DNA of 64,000 nt, taken from positions 62,001 through 126,000 of the forward strand of contig NZ_JHWD01000001.1 of the NCBI RefSeq assembly GCF_000622225.1, in the 5' to 3' direction. The translations under genes and the position numbers were made by a program. Source of the DNA: Roseomonas mucosa ATCC BAA-692. Its GTDB lineage: Bacteria > Pseudomonadota > Alphaproteobacteria > Acetobacterales > Acetobacteraceae. The notes beneath the pieces were generated by a model that was not told where the DNA came from, did no database searches, and saw nothing but the letters and a program-made list of their open reading frames with translations. The first letter of the stretch is position 1; each line of letters starts with the position of its first letter. Shown here piece by piece: positions 23,624-34,648 of this stretch.

Positions 23624-23854
23624 TCAGACCTCGATGGGAAAGGTGCCCCGCCAGTCCCGGATGGTCTCGTGCGGGGTGTCCTTGTTGCGCTCCTCGGGGG
23701 GAAGATCCTCGATCGGGTCCACCACCGGGCCGGTCACGCCGGTGTTGGAGGCCGGGTCGGAGGCCGGAAAGCTCTCCTCGATGGTCTCGTCCAGCTCGTT
23801 CTCCTGTTCCGGTGCCGGTTTCCGCCCAGCCGGGTCCTTCTCGGTTCCGCTCAT
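23624..23854 (-). CDS. Small acidic protein with ESFPASDP motif
   Basis: A 76-residue, strongly acidic, proline-rich and probably disordered protein. The stretch ELDETIEESFPASDPAS is a recurring motif of small uncharacterised alphaproteobacterial proteins. No membrane segment or signal. Function unknown. Start ATG at 23854; the longer frame upstream is not credible. It is divergent from the atp operon, 334 bp apart, and convergent with the MFS transporter. Confidence 0.7.
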   Translation of the reverse strand: MSGTEKDPAGRKPAPEQENELDETIEESFPASDPASNTGVTGPVVDPIEDLPPEERNKDTPHETIRDWRGTFPIEV

Positions 23855-24188
23855 GACGCATGCTCCTCGGGATAGGGGGCCATGCGAATCAATCGCCGCA
23901 GTGGGCGAGAAGTTACACGCGTGAAAGTTGCGCTGCCGGATTCGCGATTCCGCCTGCCGCGCCCCGCCGGGACGGGCCCGGAAGGCCGGACGGGCGGTTT
24001 TCCCTGGCCCGAAAGACGCCGCAGCGACATCAGGCTGTCGCAAAGCTGGGCCGGAACCCGCTGGAAGCGCCCTCGGCTAGTTGCCGCAATGGCTTGCCAT
24101 ATGTTAAGGCGCCCGCGCTGCGAGAGGGTTTCCCTCAGCGCGCGCCCGGCTCCTCGGCCGGGGCTCAACTCACGATACGGGAACTCAC
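23855..24188. other. 334-bp divergent gap upstream of atpH
   Basis: Must contain the atp operon promoter and that of the small acidic protein gene. A hairpin-forming stretch (24114-24142) lies in the presumed atpH leader. I could not fix -35/-10 elements with confidence; TATGTT at 24100-24105 is a weak -10 candidate. Confidence 0.4.
24114..24142 (+). promoter_or_regulatory. Hairpin in the presumed 5' leader of atpH
   Basis: CGCGCT/AGCGCG and GAGGG/CCCTC pair around a TTT loop with a small internal loop, ending 46 bp before the GTG start of atpH. It may stabilise the leader or affect translation; no T-run follows, so it is not a terminator. Confidence 0.35.
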
Positions 24189-24770
24189 GTGGCCTCTGAC
24201 GCGACCACCGTCTCGCCCGACGCGCCCCGCGCTACCGGACTCGCGCAACGCTACGCGCAGGCGCTCCTCGACCTCGCCCGGGAGCACCGCTCGGTGGACC
24301 AGGTCGCGGCGGATATGGAAACCCTCCAGGCGCTGTGGCGCGACGACGCGCCGTTCCGCGCCTTCGTCTCGGACCCCCGGCTGGATGCCGCGCAGCAGCA
24401 GAAGGGCGCCTTCGCGGTGCTGGAGCGCGCCGGCATCTCCGGGGATGTGCGCAACCTCGTCGGCGTGCTGGTGAACAACCGCCGCCTCGCCGCCCTGCCG
24501 GAAGTGGCCGCCTCCTTCGCCCTGCTGCTCGCCGAGAGCCGGGGCCAGCAGACGGCCGAGGTCACGACCGCCCATCCGCTGAACGACACCCAGCGGAACC
24601 AGATCGCAGCCCGCCTGACCGAGGCGGGCTATTCCAACGTCCGGCTGGTCGAGCGTCTCGACCCGTCCATCCTCGGGGGGATGATCCTCAAGATCGGCTC
24701 CCGCCTCTACGACACATCCATCAAGTCCAGGCTCCAGCGCCTGAGCTACGCCATGAAGGGGGCCGCCTGA
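24189..24770 (+). CDS. atpH: F0F1 ATP synthase subunit delta
   Basis: A 193-residue delta (OSCP) subunit that links F1 to the peripheral stalk. Seen: [15 protein letters not shown] (18-32), the usual N-terminal helix, and the C-terminal [23 protein letters not shown], a family hallmark. GTG start. First gene of atpHAGDC. The F0 genes (atpI, atpB, atpE, atpF) are absent, as is normal in alphaproteobacteria where the F0 cluster is separate. Confidence 0.96.
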   Translation: MASDATTVSPDAPRATGLAQRYAQALLDLAREHRSVDQVAADMETLQALWRDDAPFRAFVSDPRLDAAQQQKGAFAVLERAGISGDVRNLVGVLVNNRRLAALPEVAASFALLLAESRGQQTAEVTTAHPLNDTQRNQIAARLTEAGYSNVRLVERLDPSILGGMILKIGSRLYDTSIKSRLQRLSYAMKGAA

Positions 24771-24772
24771 AC

Positions 24773-26305
<1,533 letters not shown>

Positions 26306-26334
26306 CGCGCGTTTAAGAGGAGGAAGCAAGGCCG

Positions 26335-27231
26335 ATGGCGAATCTCAAGGCCCTGCGGGCGCGCATCGCGTCGGTGAAGTCGACCCGTAAGATCACGCAG
26401 GCCATGAAGATGGTCGCCGCGGCCAAGCTGCGCCGCGCGCAGCAGCAGGCCGAGGCGGCGCGCCCCTATGCCGAGCGGATGGAGCGCATGCTGGCCTCCC
26501 TCGGCGGCGCGGTGGCGGGCAGCCCCGATGCGCCGAGGATGCTGGTGGGCAGCGGGCGCGACCAGGTGCACCTGCTGATCGTGGTGACGGGCGAGCGCGG
26601 CCTGGCCGGTGCCTTCAACACCAATGCGGGGCGCTTCGCGCGCAACCGCATCCGGGAGCTGGAGGCCAAGGGCAAGACCGTGAAGGTGATCACGGTCGGC
26701 CGCAAGGGCGCCACCTATCTGCGCCGCGACTTCGGCAGCCGCTTCGTCGAGGAGGTCTCCTACGCCCAGGTCAAGCGCCTGAGCTTCGAGCAGGCCGACG
26801 CGGTGGCGGCGAAGGTGACGGCGATGCTGGAGGCGGGCGAGTTCGACGTATGCTCGCTGATCTACAACCGCTTCCATTCGGTGATCTCGCAGATCCCGGC
26901 CGAGCAGCAGCTGATCCCGGCCAAGGTCCCGGCGCCTTCGGGCGACGAGGCCGCGCCGGCGGCCAGCAGCGACGGCGCGCTCTACGAGTTCGAGCCGGGC
27001 GAGGAGGCGCTGCTGGAGCAGCTCCTGCCCAAGAACCTGTCCATCCAGGTCTACCGCGCGCTGCTGGAATCCGCCGCCGGCTTCTATGGCGCGCAGATGA
27101 ACGCGATGGACAACGCCACCCGCAACGCGGGCGACATGATCAACAAGCTGACGCTGAGCTACAACCGCACGCGTCAGGCCAACATCACCACGGAGCTGAT
27201 CGAGATCATCTCCGGCGCCTCGGCCGTCTGA
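26335..27231 (+). CDS. atpG: F0F1 ATP synthase subunit gamma
   Basis: A 298-residue central-stalk subunit that rotates within F1. N-terminal [25 protein letters not shown] cut by family into the usual long coiled-coil helix, the central Rossmann-like [12 protein letters not shown], and C-terminal [18 protein letters not shown] and [19 protein letters not shown] lies ahead of ATG 26335. A typical alphaproteobacterial insertion (about 195-215, Ala/Ser-rich) is present. Confidence 0.97.
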   Translation: MANLKALRARIASVKSTRKITQAMKMVAAAKLRRAQQQAEAARPYAERMERMLASLGGAVAGSPDAPRMLVGSGRDQVHLLIVVTGERGLAGAFNTNAGRFARNRIRELEAKGKTVKVITVGRKGATYLRRDFGSRFVEEVSYAQVKRLSFEQADAVAAKVTAMLEAGEFDVCSLIYNRFHSVISQIPAEQQLIPAKVPAPSGDEAAPAASSDGALYEFEPGEEALLEQLLPKNLSIQVYRALLESAAGFYGAQMNAMDNATRNAGDMINKLTLSYNRTRQANITTELIEIISGASAV

Positions 27232-27249
27232 TGCGGTCGCGAAGCGTGA

Positions 27250-28713
<1,464 letters not shown>

Positions 28714-28717
28714 TCCC

Positions 28718-29131
28718 ATGGCCGACACCTTCAACCTCGAGCTGGTGAGCCCGGAAAAGCTCCTGCTCTCCCGCCCGGTCGAGATGGTCACCATCCCGGC
28801 CTGGGAGGGCGAGATGGGTATCCTGCCGAAGCACGCCCCGATGATCGTCGCCCTGCGGGGCGGCCTCATCAAGGTGCGCGAAGGCGGGCGGGACACGGAA
28901 AGCCTCTTCGTGGCCGGCGGCTTCGCCGAGATCACGCCGGACCGTGTGACGGTCCTGGCCGACGAGGCCACGCCGGTCGCGGAACTGTCGCGCGCCGATG
29001 CGGAGAGCCGGCTGACGCAGGCCGAGGCGGAGCTGAACGCCGCCGCGGCGGAGAGCGAGGCGCTGCGCGAGAAGGCCTATGGCCGCGTTCTCGCCGCCCG
29101 CGCCATGCGGGATGCCGCGACGGCCGCCTGA
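28718..29131 (+). CDS. atpC: F0F1 ATP synthase subunit epsilon
   Basis: A 137-residue epsilon subunit: an N-terminal beta sandwich (FNLELVSPEKLLLSRPVEMVTIPAWEGEMGILPKHAP) and a C-terminal Ala/Glu-rich helical hairpin (about 88-137). Inhibits ATP hydrolysis by contacting gamma and beta. Starts 4 bp after atpD. Last gene of the operon; the terminator at 29169-29204 follows. Confidence 0.96.
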   Translation: MADTFNLELVSPEKLLLSRPVEMVTIPAWEGEMGILPKHAPMIVALRGGLIKVREGGRDTESLFVAGGFAEITPDRVTVLADEATPVAELSRADAESRLTQAEAELNAAAAESEALREKAYGRVLAARAMRDAATAA

Positions 29132-29459
29132 ACGCCCCCGCCCCGATGCGGGCGGGCGGAACCATGACAAGGGCCGGTTCCTTCGGGGACCGGCCCTTTG
29201 TTTATTGGCCGGCCTGCCGGGCATGCCTCTCCTTCGTGCATCGCAGATTTCGGGTGGAAGGCAGAAGTTACTCGCTTCATGATTGAAACGGTGGCTCCGG
29301 TCCCCTGTTCTAGGCGAGGGTGACTTCCTGGGCTTCTCCTGTCATGCCTGGGAGGGTGGTTGGCCTTCATCCCCATGATCCTATCGAGCGGAGCGCGGAT
29401 GTGATGTTCAGGAGGACCGGCTGGAGGATGCGGGGGCGGATGATGCCGCCCATGACGGC
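29132..29459. other. 328-bp gap between atpC and the xylanase gene
   Basis: Contains the atp terminator at its left side. The remaining ~250 bp before the xylanase ATG has no frame with the local codon bias and is presumably the xylanase promoter region; no clear promoter elements were found. Confidence 0.5.
29169..29204 (+). terminator. Rho-independent terminator of the atp operon
   Basis: AAGGGCCGGTTCC-TTCG-GGGACCGGCCCTT, a 12-13-bp stem with one G-T pair closed by a stable TTCG tetraloop, is followed by TTGTTTATT. It lies 38 bp after the atpC stop. This is the clearest intrinsic terminator in the window. Confidence 0.9.
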
Positions 29460-30671
29460 ATGCCCGGCGAAAACGGGGGCCGGCCGGACTCCGGCAAGAA
29501 GCCTGCCGGCCACGGCCCATTGCGCGCGAGCCGTCGCCTGAGCCCGCTTCCGGGGCGCCTGCACCGGCGGCGGCTGGTCGCCGCGGCCCTGGCCGGTGCC
29601 GGGCTGGGGCCGGCCCTGCTCCGTTCCGGGCACGCGCAGGAGACATTCCCCGGCCTGGGCGGGATCGCCCGTTCGCGGGGCTTCGGCTATGGCACCGCCG
29701 CGCAGTCCGCGATGCTGCGCGACAATCCGGATTACGCCCGCGCCTACCGCACCGAATGCGCCCTGCTGGTGCCGGAATACGAGGGCAAGTGGGGCACGGT
29801 GCAGCCCCAGGAAGGGAAGTTCGACTTCGGTCCCTTGGACGCCATGAGTGCCTGGGCCCGGCAGAACGGCAAGGCGATGCGCGGCCATGCGCTGATCTGG
29901 CACCATGCCGTGCCGGACTGGCTGGTGAAGGCGCTGGGCGAGGGGCCGCAGCGGGCGCGCGGCGTGATGGAGGCGCATTTCACCGCCGTGCTGGACCATA
30001 CGCGCGAAAACATGCGGGACTGGGACGTGGTGAACGAGGTGGTCGCCGACCCTCCGGGCAGCGACACGCCGCAGGCCACGGGAGACCTGCGCGACACGCC
30101 CTGGCTGCGGGCGCTGGGGCCGTCCTATATCGAGCTGGCCCTGCGGCTGGCGCGGGAGCGAGACCCGACGCTGCGGATCACCCTGAACGAGTACGGGGTG
30201 GAGGAGGAAGCGCCGCACTGCCTGGAGAAGCGGCGGCGGCTGCTGGCCCTGGTGCGGCAGCTCCGCCGTGCCGGCGCACCGCTGGATGCGGTGGGGATGC
30301 AGGCGCATCTGCAGATGGACCGGCCCTTCAGCGGGCCATCCTTCACGGCTTTCTGCAAGGAATTGGCGGGGGAGGGGCTCCAGCTCCTGATCACCGAGCT
30401 GGATGTGCGGGAATCCTGGAAGGTGCCCGACGGCTATCCCGCCCGGGACGTCCTCGTCGCGGCACGGGTGAAGGAATTCGCCGAGGCGGCCCTGGCCGGG
30501 GGAGTGAAGACCATCCTGACCTGGGGGCTGATCGACCGTTATTCCTGGCTGGTCTCCGACCCCGGCGTGACGCGCAAGGACGGGCTGAAGCATCGCGGCC
30601 TGCCGCTGGACTGGGAGGGGGATCGCAAGCCCTTCTGGAACGCGCTGGCAGAGGCGTTCCAGGGAGCATGA
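29460..30671 (+). CDS. GH10 endo-1,4-beta-xylanase, Tat-exported
   Basis: A 403-residue family GH10 enzyme that cuts xylan backbones. The acid/base Glu193 is in WDVVNEVVAD and the nucleophile Glu313 in LLITELDVRES. Also seen: GKAMRGHALIWHHAVPDWL and TLNEYGVEEE. A twin-arginine signal (HRRRLVAAALAGAGLGPALL, about 35-54) is preceded by a long 30-residue N-region, so the real start may lie further in. No carbohydrate-binding module. It stands alone, with no other xylan-use genes nearby, so the natural substrate may be a different beta-1,4-glycan. Confidence 0.93.
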   Translation: MPGENGGRPDSGKKPAGHGPLRASRRLSPLPGRLHRRRLVAAALAGAGLGPALLRSGHAQETFPGLGGIARSRGFGYGTAAQSAMLRDNPDYARAYRTECALLVPEYEGKWGTVQPQEGKFDFGPLDAMSAWARQNGKAMRGHALIWHHAVPDWLVKALGEGPQRARGVMEAHFTAVLDHTRENMRDWDVVNEVVADPPGSDTPQATGDLRDTPWLRALGPSYIELALRLARERDPTLRITLNEYGVEEEAPHCLEKRRRLLALVRQLRRAGAPLDAVGMQAHLQMDRPFSGPSFTAFCKELAGEGLQLLITELDVRESWKVPDGYPARDVLVAARVKEFAEAALAGGVKTILTWGLIDRYSWLVSDPGVTRKDGLKHRGLPLDWEGDRKPFWNALAEAFQGA

Positions 30672-30734
30672 CGCCCTGGTTCGCGACGTTCCGTTACGTT
30701 TCGATTCCAATTTTTGGGGGCGGTTCTTTTGGCT

Positions 30735-30800
30735 GGCCCCGGGGGAGAGGCGCTGCCTCTCGCCCTGGACCCCCTCTCCGCCAGGGACCGAAGCCGGTCC
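30735..30800 (-). repeat. Bipartite palindromic repeat, copy D (reverse)
   Basis: On the minus strand: GGACCGGCTTCGGTCC hairpin, then CTGGCGGAGAGGGGGTCC, then GGGCGAGAGGCAGCGCCTCTCCCCC hairpin. Same layout as copies A, C and E. It lies 64 bp after the xylanase stop. Confidence 0.8.
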
Positions 30801-30987
30801 CCGGACCCCGGGCCTGAGTTGGCTCTGGTGGTAACCGTTACCCTGCGGCCTGATCCCTGGGAGCAGGTGGAAGCGCGAGGCTCCTGAGAAAAAGAAAAAC
30901 ACCCTGTCCGCTCTGATGGCACTGGCAGTCCGCCGGAGAGCCTGGCTCTCCGGCGCGATCCGGCATCAGCGAGCGCCAGCGAACCGG

Positions 30988-31052
30988 GTCCAGGGCACGC
31001 AGTGTCCTGGCGGATAGGGGGTCCGGGGGAAAGGCGGCGCCTGTCCCCCGGG
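30988..31052 (+). repeat. Bipartite palindromic repeat, copy C
   Basis: CCAGGGCAC/GTGTCCTGG hairpin, linker CGGATAGGGGGTC, then CCGGGGGAAAGGCG/CGCCTGTCCCCCGG hairpin. Ends 24 bp from the rppH stop codon. The linker is identical to that of copy A up to its last base. Confidence 0.8.
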
Positions 31053-31075
31053 GAAGCGCAACGCCGGATCTGGTT

Positions 31076-31558
31076 TCAGCCGGCGAAGCGGGCGAAAGCG
31101 CGGGTCAGGGCCTCGTAGATCGGGCGCTTGAAGGGGACGGCGAGGCCGGGGAGTTCTTCCAGCCTCGCCCAGCGCCAGGCATCGAATTCCTGATGGGCAT
31201 CGGCATCCAGGCGGATATCGGAATCCTGGCCGGTGAAGCGCAGGGCGAACCAGCGCTGTTCCTGCCCGCGCCAGCGGCCGCCCCAGACCTTGCCGATCAG
31301 GTGCTCCGGAAGGTCGTAGCGCAGCCATTCGTCGTGCTCGGCCAGGATCTCGGCCTTGCCGGTGCCGATCTCCTCGGCCAGTTCGCGCAGCACGGCCTGC
31401 CGGGGTTCCTCGCCTTCGTCCAGCCCGCCCTGCGGGAGCTGCCAGGCGCCGGCGGCCGCCTCCCCATGCGGCTGGTCCGCGCGGCGCGCCACCAGCACCA
31501 GCCCATCGGCGTTGAAGAGCACGGCGCCGACATTGGGGCGGTAGGGCAGGTCGCTCAT
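31076..31558 (-). CDS. rppH: RNA pyrophosphohydrolase (Nudix)
   Basis: A 160-residue Nudix hydrolase of the RppH/IalA type that removes pyrophosphate from the 5' end of mRNA and so starts its decay. The N-terminus YRPNVGAVLFNADGLVLVARR is typical. The Nudix box is complete: GGLDEGEEPRQAVLRELAEE, then IG (44-65, G-x5-E-x7-REUxEExGU). WLRYDLPEHLIGKVWGGRWRGQEQRWFALRF is the RppH-specific middle part. Its ATG overlaps the stop of the upstream gene by 4 bp, so they are co-translated. Confidence 0.94.
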   Translation of the reverse strand: MSDLPYRPNVGAVLFNADGLVLVARRADQPHGEAAAGAWQLPQGGLDEGEEPRQAVLRELAEEIGTGKAEILAEHDEWLRYDLPEHLIGKVWGGRWRGQEQRWFALRFTGQDSDIRLDADAHQEFDAWRWARLEELPGLAVPFKRPIYEALTRAFARFAG

Positions 31559-32826
31559 CGCGCGGCACTTTCCTTCTGCGGGATCTCGGGGCGGCGGAGG
31601 ATGGCGGTGACCGGCGCCAGCACGATCCCCCGCTGTTCCAGCCCCGTCGCCCAGCTTGTAATACGGTCCAGCAGCACGGGCGAGGCATCGCCGGCCACGC
31701 CGAGGGCCGATCCCCATTCCTTGGCGACGCGTTCGAGCTCCTGCAGGCGGCGCTCCACGCCCTCGCGCGTCGCGGGCTCGTCGATCACCACATCCGCAGT
31801 GCGGCCCCAGGCGCGATTCCCATTGGTCGCCTCGGGCCGCGGGTCGAGATAGAGCAGGCCGCGATCCCGCAGCACGTCCTGCACCCCGGCCAGCAGTTCC
31901 GGCGCCTGTGCGAAGCGTTCGCCGCGCATGCCGCCCAGGGCGCCGACAGCGCCGACATAGCCCTGCAGCCGGGTCAGCACCCAGCGCAGCCGCTCCGCGT
32001 TCTCGGCGGCCGGAAGCGTGGTGAGGAGGGCGCGGGGCCCCGGATCGTTGGACGGATAGCCGGCGGGTTCCAGCGGCAGGGCCACCAGCGCCTCCATCCC
32101 CCGGGCGCGGGCGCGGTTCAGCAGGGGCTGGAGGTTCTGGGCATAGGGGCTGAAGGCGAGGCCGGTCGTGGGCGGCAGGCGGCGGATGGCCTCGTCGCTC
32201 AGCGCCGCATTCAGGCCCAGGCCGCCGACCACGATGGCGATGCGTGGCCGCTTCTCGGCACGCGGGAAGGCGCGGCCATAGGCACGGATCGAGGTCCGCC
32301 CATCCGGCGCCACGCGGGGCAGGGCGCCCAGGCGGGTGGCCTCCAGCATCTGCGGGTCCGGCGGCGGGATCGGACCCGGCGGCCCCTGGCTCTGCTGGGA
32401 GGCGGGGTCCTGGAGGTCGGTCAGAGTGGCGGCCGGCGGGGCGGGGGCAGCCTGGGCAGCGGCCACGATGGCGGCTGGTGCATCCGGCGCGGCGTCCGAA
32501 GGGGGCCGCGGGGTGGCGTCCCGGTTCGCCTCCAGGGAGGCTTCCTGCGGCGGCGGGCCGAGATAGGCGAGCGTGCCCAGGCCCAGCAGGGTGGCGGTCA
32601 GGACGAGGCCCCAGAAGCGCCTCAGCCAGGTCCAGCCATTGTTCCATTCGCCGGCTTCCGGGCCGCCAGCCACCGCCTCGCGCATGGTTTCCGTCCGTTC
32701 GCCCTCGCCCGGAAGGCCGGGATGCTGGGGCGCATCGGGGCCGGTCCAGGGCAGATTTTCGGCTTTCCGCGGCGGGTCATCTGCCGCGGTCTCTCTTTTT
32801 GAGAGTATCCTCAACAATGAGGGCAT
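31555..32826 (-). CDS. Divergent polysaccharide deacetylase family protein
   Basis: A protein of up to 423 residues. One membrane helix near residues 73-92 (WGLVLTATLLGLGTLAYLG) anchors a Pro/Ala-rich linker (95-170) and a periplasmic domain from about 195 (PRIAIVVGGLGLNAALSDEAIRRLPPTTGLAFSP cut by family) to 415. The IAIVVGGLGL...LPLEP...NHxGG-like pattern is the DUF610/divergent polysaccharide deacetylase family, often next to ctpA and envC. Zn-binding residues of true deacetylases are not evident. A shorter start at 32685 (MREAVAGG) is as likely as 32826. Coupled to rppH by a 4-bp overlap. Confidence 0.85.
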   Translation of the reverse strand: MPSLLRILSKRETAADDPPRKAENLPWTGPDAPQHPGLPGEGERTETMREAVAGGPEAGEWNNGWTWLRRFWGLVLTATLLGLGTLAYLGPPPQEASLEANRDATPRPPSDAAPDAPAAIVAAAQAAPAPPAATLTDLQDPASQQSQGPPGPIPPPDPQMLEATRLGALPRVAPDGRTSIRAYGRAFPRAEKRPRIAIVVGGLGLNAALSDEAIRRLPPTTGLAFSPYAQNLQPLLNRARARGMEALVALPLEPAGYPSNDPGPRALLTTLPAAENAERLRWVLTRLQGYVGAVGALGGMRGERFAQAPELLAGVQDVLRDRGLLYLDPRPEATNGNRAWGRTADVVIDEPATREGVERRLQELERVAKEWGSALGVAGDASPVLLDRITSWATGLEQRGIVLAPVTAILRRPEIPQKESAAR

Positions 32827-33210
32827 TTCCAGGCAAGTCCGCCGGTTTCCAGAATTTTATGGCGTCTGTGTCGTTTATGCCCGGTAAACGCCCGCATCGC
32901 GACAGCCGGAAGTTGCAAGGATGCCGCTCATCCATGCGAAGAGGGTAGCGGACCTTTGCTGGCATGAGCGGGCGGCTTCAGGGGACCGCGAGGGGTTCTT
33001 CCGGTAGCGAGGGGCCGGTATCCCCTGCCGGCGCGGCGGCACGGGTCCCGGAGAAAACGGCCTCGGGCCGGTAGTCGCGAAACCCGTACCGGGGGAGGCA
33101 TCGCTCTGCCCGGTCCGCTTTCATGGCCGGGTCATCCGGGTGCGAGAGCCTCCCGCACCCGGATGGGAGCGGTCGGGTATCCTGCCGCGGCTTCCGCCGC
33201 GGCCGGTGGG
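32827..33210. other. 384-bp gap between the deacetylase-like gene and ctpA
   Basis: Carries the hairpin after ctpA (33133-33165) at its right side and presumably the promoter of the leftward deacetylase-like/rppH pair at its left. No gene-like frame with local codon bias is seen. Confidence 0.5.
33133..33165 (-). terminator. Hairpin after ctpA
   Basis: CATCCGGGTGCG/CGCACCCGGATG is a perfect 12-bp stem around AGAGCCTCC, 45 bp after the ctpA stop. There is no good T-run on the minus strand, so it may act as a terminator with Rho or as an mRNA 3'-end stabiliser. Confidence 0.65.
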
Positions 33211-34602
33211 TCAGCGGCTGGCGCGCCGCTGCGCCGGGGCCTGCTGCGGCGTGGCGGCCATGCCGCGCACCAGGACCAGGGCCTGCTGCAACTGGAAATC
33301 CGTCTCCGGCTTGGTCGGGTCGAAGGCGGGGGCGCCCTCGGGCGGCGTGTGCTGGATGCGGTCGAGCAGGCTCTGGGACAGGTTCAGCGGCGGCAGGGGC
33401 GCGACCGGGGTGGCGGCGGAGCCATCGGGATGCTTGAGGGCATGGCGGAGATCGGCCTCGCGGTCGCGCTGGGCGGCATCCACGCGCTGGCCGAGCACCT
33501 CCACGTCCGGCTCGATGCCGGTGGCCTGGATGGAGCGGCCGGAGGGGGTGTAGTAGCGCGCCGTGGTCAGCCGGATGGCGCCATTGCCGGGCAGCGGCAT
33601 GACCGTCTGCACCGAGCCCTTGCCGAAGGACTTCACGCCCAGCACCACGGCGCGGCGGTGATCCTGCAGCGCGCCGGCCACGATCTCGCTGGCCGAGGCG
33701 GAGCCGCCGTTGATCAGCACCACGACCGGAAGGCCGTTGGTGATGTCGCCGGCGCGGGCGTTCCAGCGTTGCGCGTCCTCGGGGCGGCGGCCGCGGGTGG
33801 AAACGATCTCGCCCTGGTCGATCAGGTCGTCGCTGACCTGGATCGCCTGGTCGAGCAGCCCGCCGGGGTTGTTGCGCAGGTCGAGGATCAGGCCCTTGAG
33901 CCCGTTCGGCGCCTGGGTCTTGAGCTGCTGGAAGGTCTTGCGCAGGCCGGGATCGGTCTGCTCGTTGAAGGAGGTGAGGCGGATATAGGCGATGTCGTTG
34001 CCTTCGAGCCGCGCCCGGACGACCTGCGGGCGGATCACCTCCCGGGTCAGGCTCAGGTCGATGGGCGTGGTCACGCCCTCGCGCCGGATGGTCAGGCGGA
34101 TGGAGGAGCCGCGCTCGCCCCGCATCTGCTCCACCGCGTCCTGCAGGCTCATGCCCTGGACGGAGGTGCCGTTGAGGTTGGTGATCAGGTCGCCGGGCTT
34201 GATGCCGGCGCGCTGGGCGGGCGTGTCGTCGATCGGCGAGATGACCTTGACGTAGCCGCCTTCCTGCGTGACCTCGATGCCGAGGCCGCCGAACTCGCCG
34301 CGCGTCTGCACCTGCATGTCGCGGAAGTTCTTCGCGTTCATGTAGGAGCTGTGCGGGTCGAGCCCTTGCAGCATGCCGTTGATGGCGTTCTCGATCGCGT
34401 CGCGGTCGTTGACCGGATCGACGTAGTCGGCCCGCACGCGCTCGAAGACGTCGCCAAAGAGGTTGAGAAGCCGATAGGTGTCCGCACGGCCGGAATCCTG
34501 CGCGAGCGCCGGCACCACCGTCGAAGTCACCACGGGTCCCGCGACGGCCCCCGCGACAAAGGCCACCGCCACACCCGTTGCTGTCCGGAACTTGCGCCGC
34601 AT
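33211..34602 (-). CDS. ctpA: Carboxy-terminal processing protease (S41)
   Basis: A 463-residue periplasmic serine protease. Signal peptide at 1-35 (VAVAFVAGAVAGPVVTS ending ALAQ), PDZ domain at about 100-175 (GLGIEVTQEGGYVKVISPIDDTPAQRAGI cut by family), and S41 core with Ser303 in GGSASASEI and Lys328 in SFGKGSVQ, the Ser-Lys dyad. LDLRNNPGGLL is the conserved strand. CtpA trims periplasmic and envelope proteins. The gene follows envC after 46 bp in the same direction; gpmI-envC-ctpA is a common alphaproteobacterial run. Confidence 0.95.
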   Translation of the reverse strand: MRRKFRTATGVAVAFVAGAVAGPVVTSTVVPALAQDSGRADTYRLLNLFGDVFERVRADYVDPVNDRDAIENAINGMLQGLDPHSSYMNAKNFRDMQVQTRGEFGGLGIEVTQEGGYVKVISPIDDTPAQRAGIKPGDLITNLNGTSVQGMSLQDAVEQMRGERGSSIRLTIRREGVTTPIDLSLTREVIRPQVVRARLEGNDIAYIRLTSFNEQTDPGLRKTFQQLKTQAPNGLKGLILDLRNNPGGLLDQAIQVSDDLIDQGEIVSTRGRRPEDAQRWNARAGDITNGLPVVVLINGGSASASEIVAGALQDHRRAVVLGVKSFGKGSVQTVMPLPGNGAIRLTTARYYTPSGRSIQATGIEPDVEVLGQRVDAAQRDREADLRHALKHPDGSAATPVAPLPPLNLSQSLLDRIQHTPPEGAPAFDPTKPETDFQLQQALVLVRGMAATPQQAPAQRRASR

Positions 34603-34648
34603 CCGCCCGAGGCTCCCCGAGACAAGGTAAATTCAGAGAAGGCGCCCG

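Larger units (their letters stand above)
30672..31075. other. 404-bp gap with two repeat copies
   Basis: Between the convergent xylanase and rppH genes. Two full copies of the bipartite palindromic repeat lie here in opposite orientation (30735-30800 and 30988-31052). The DNA between them (30801-30987) has no believable gene; it includes an A-rich GAGAAAAAGAAAAAC tract near 30887. Confidence 0.6.
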
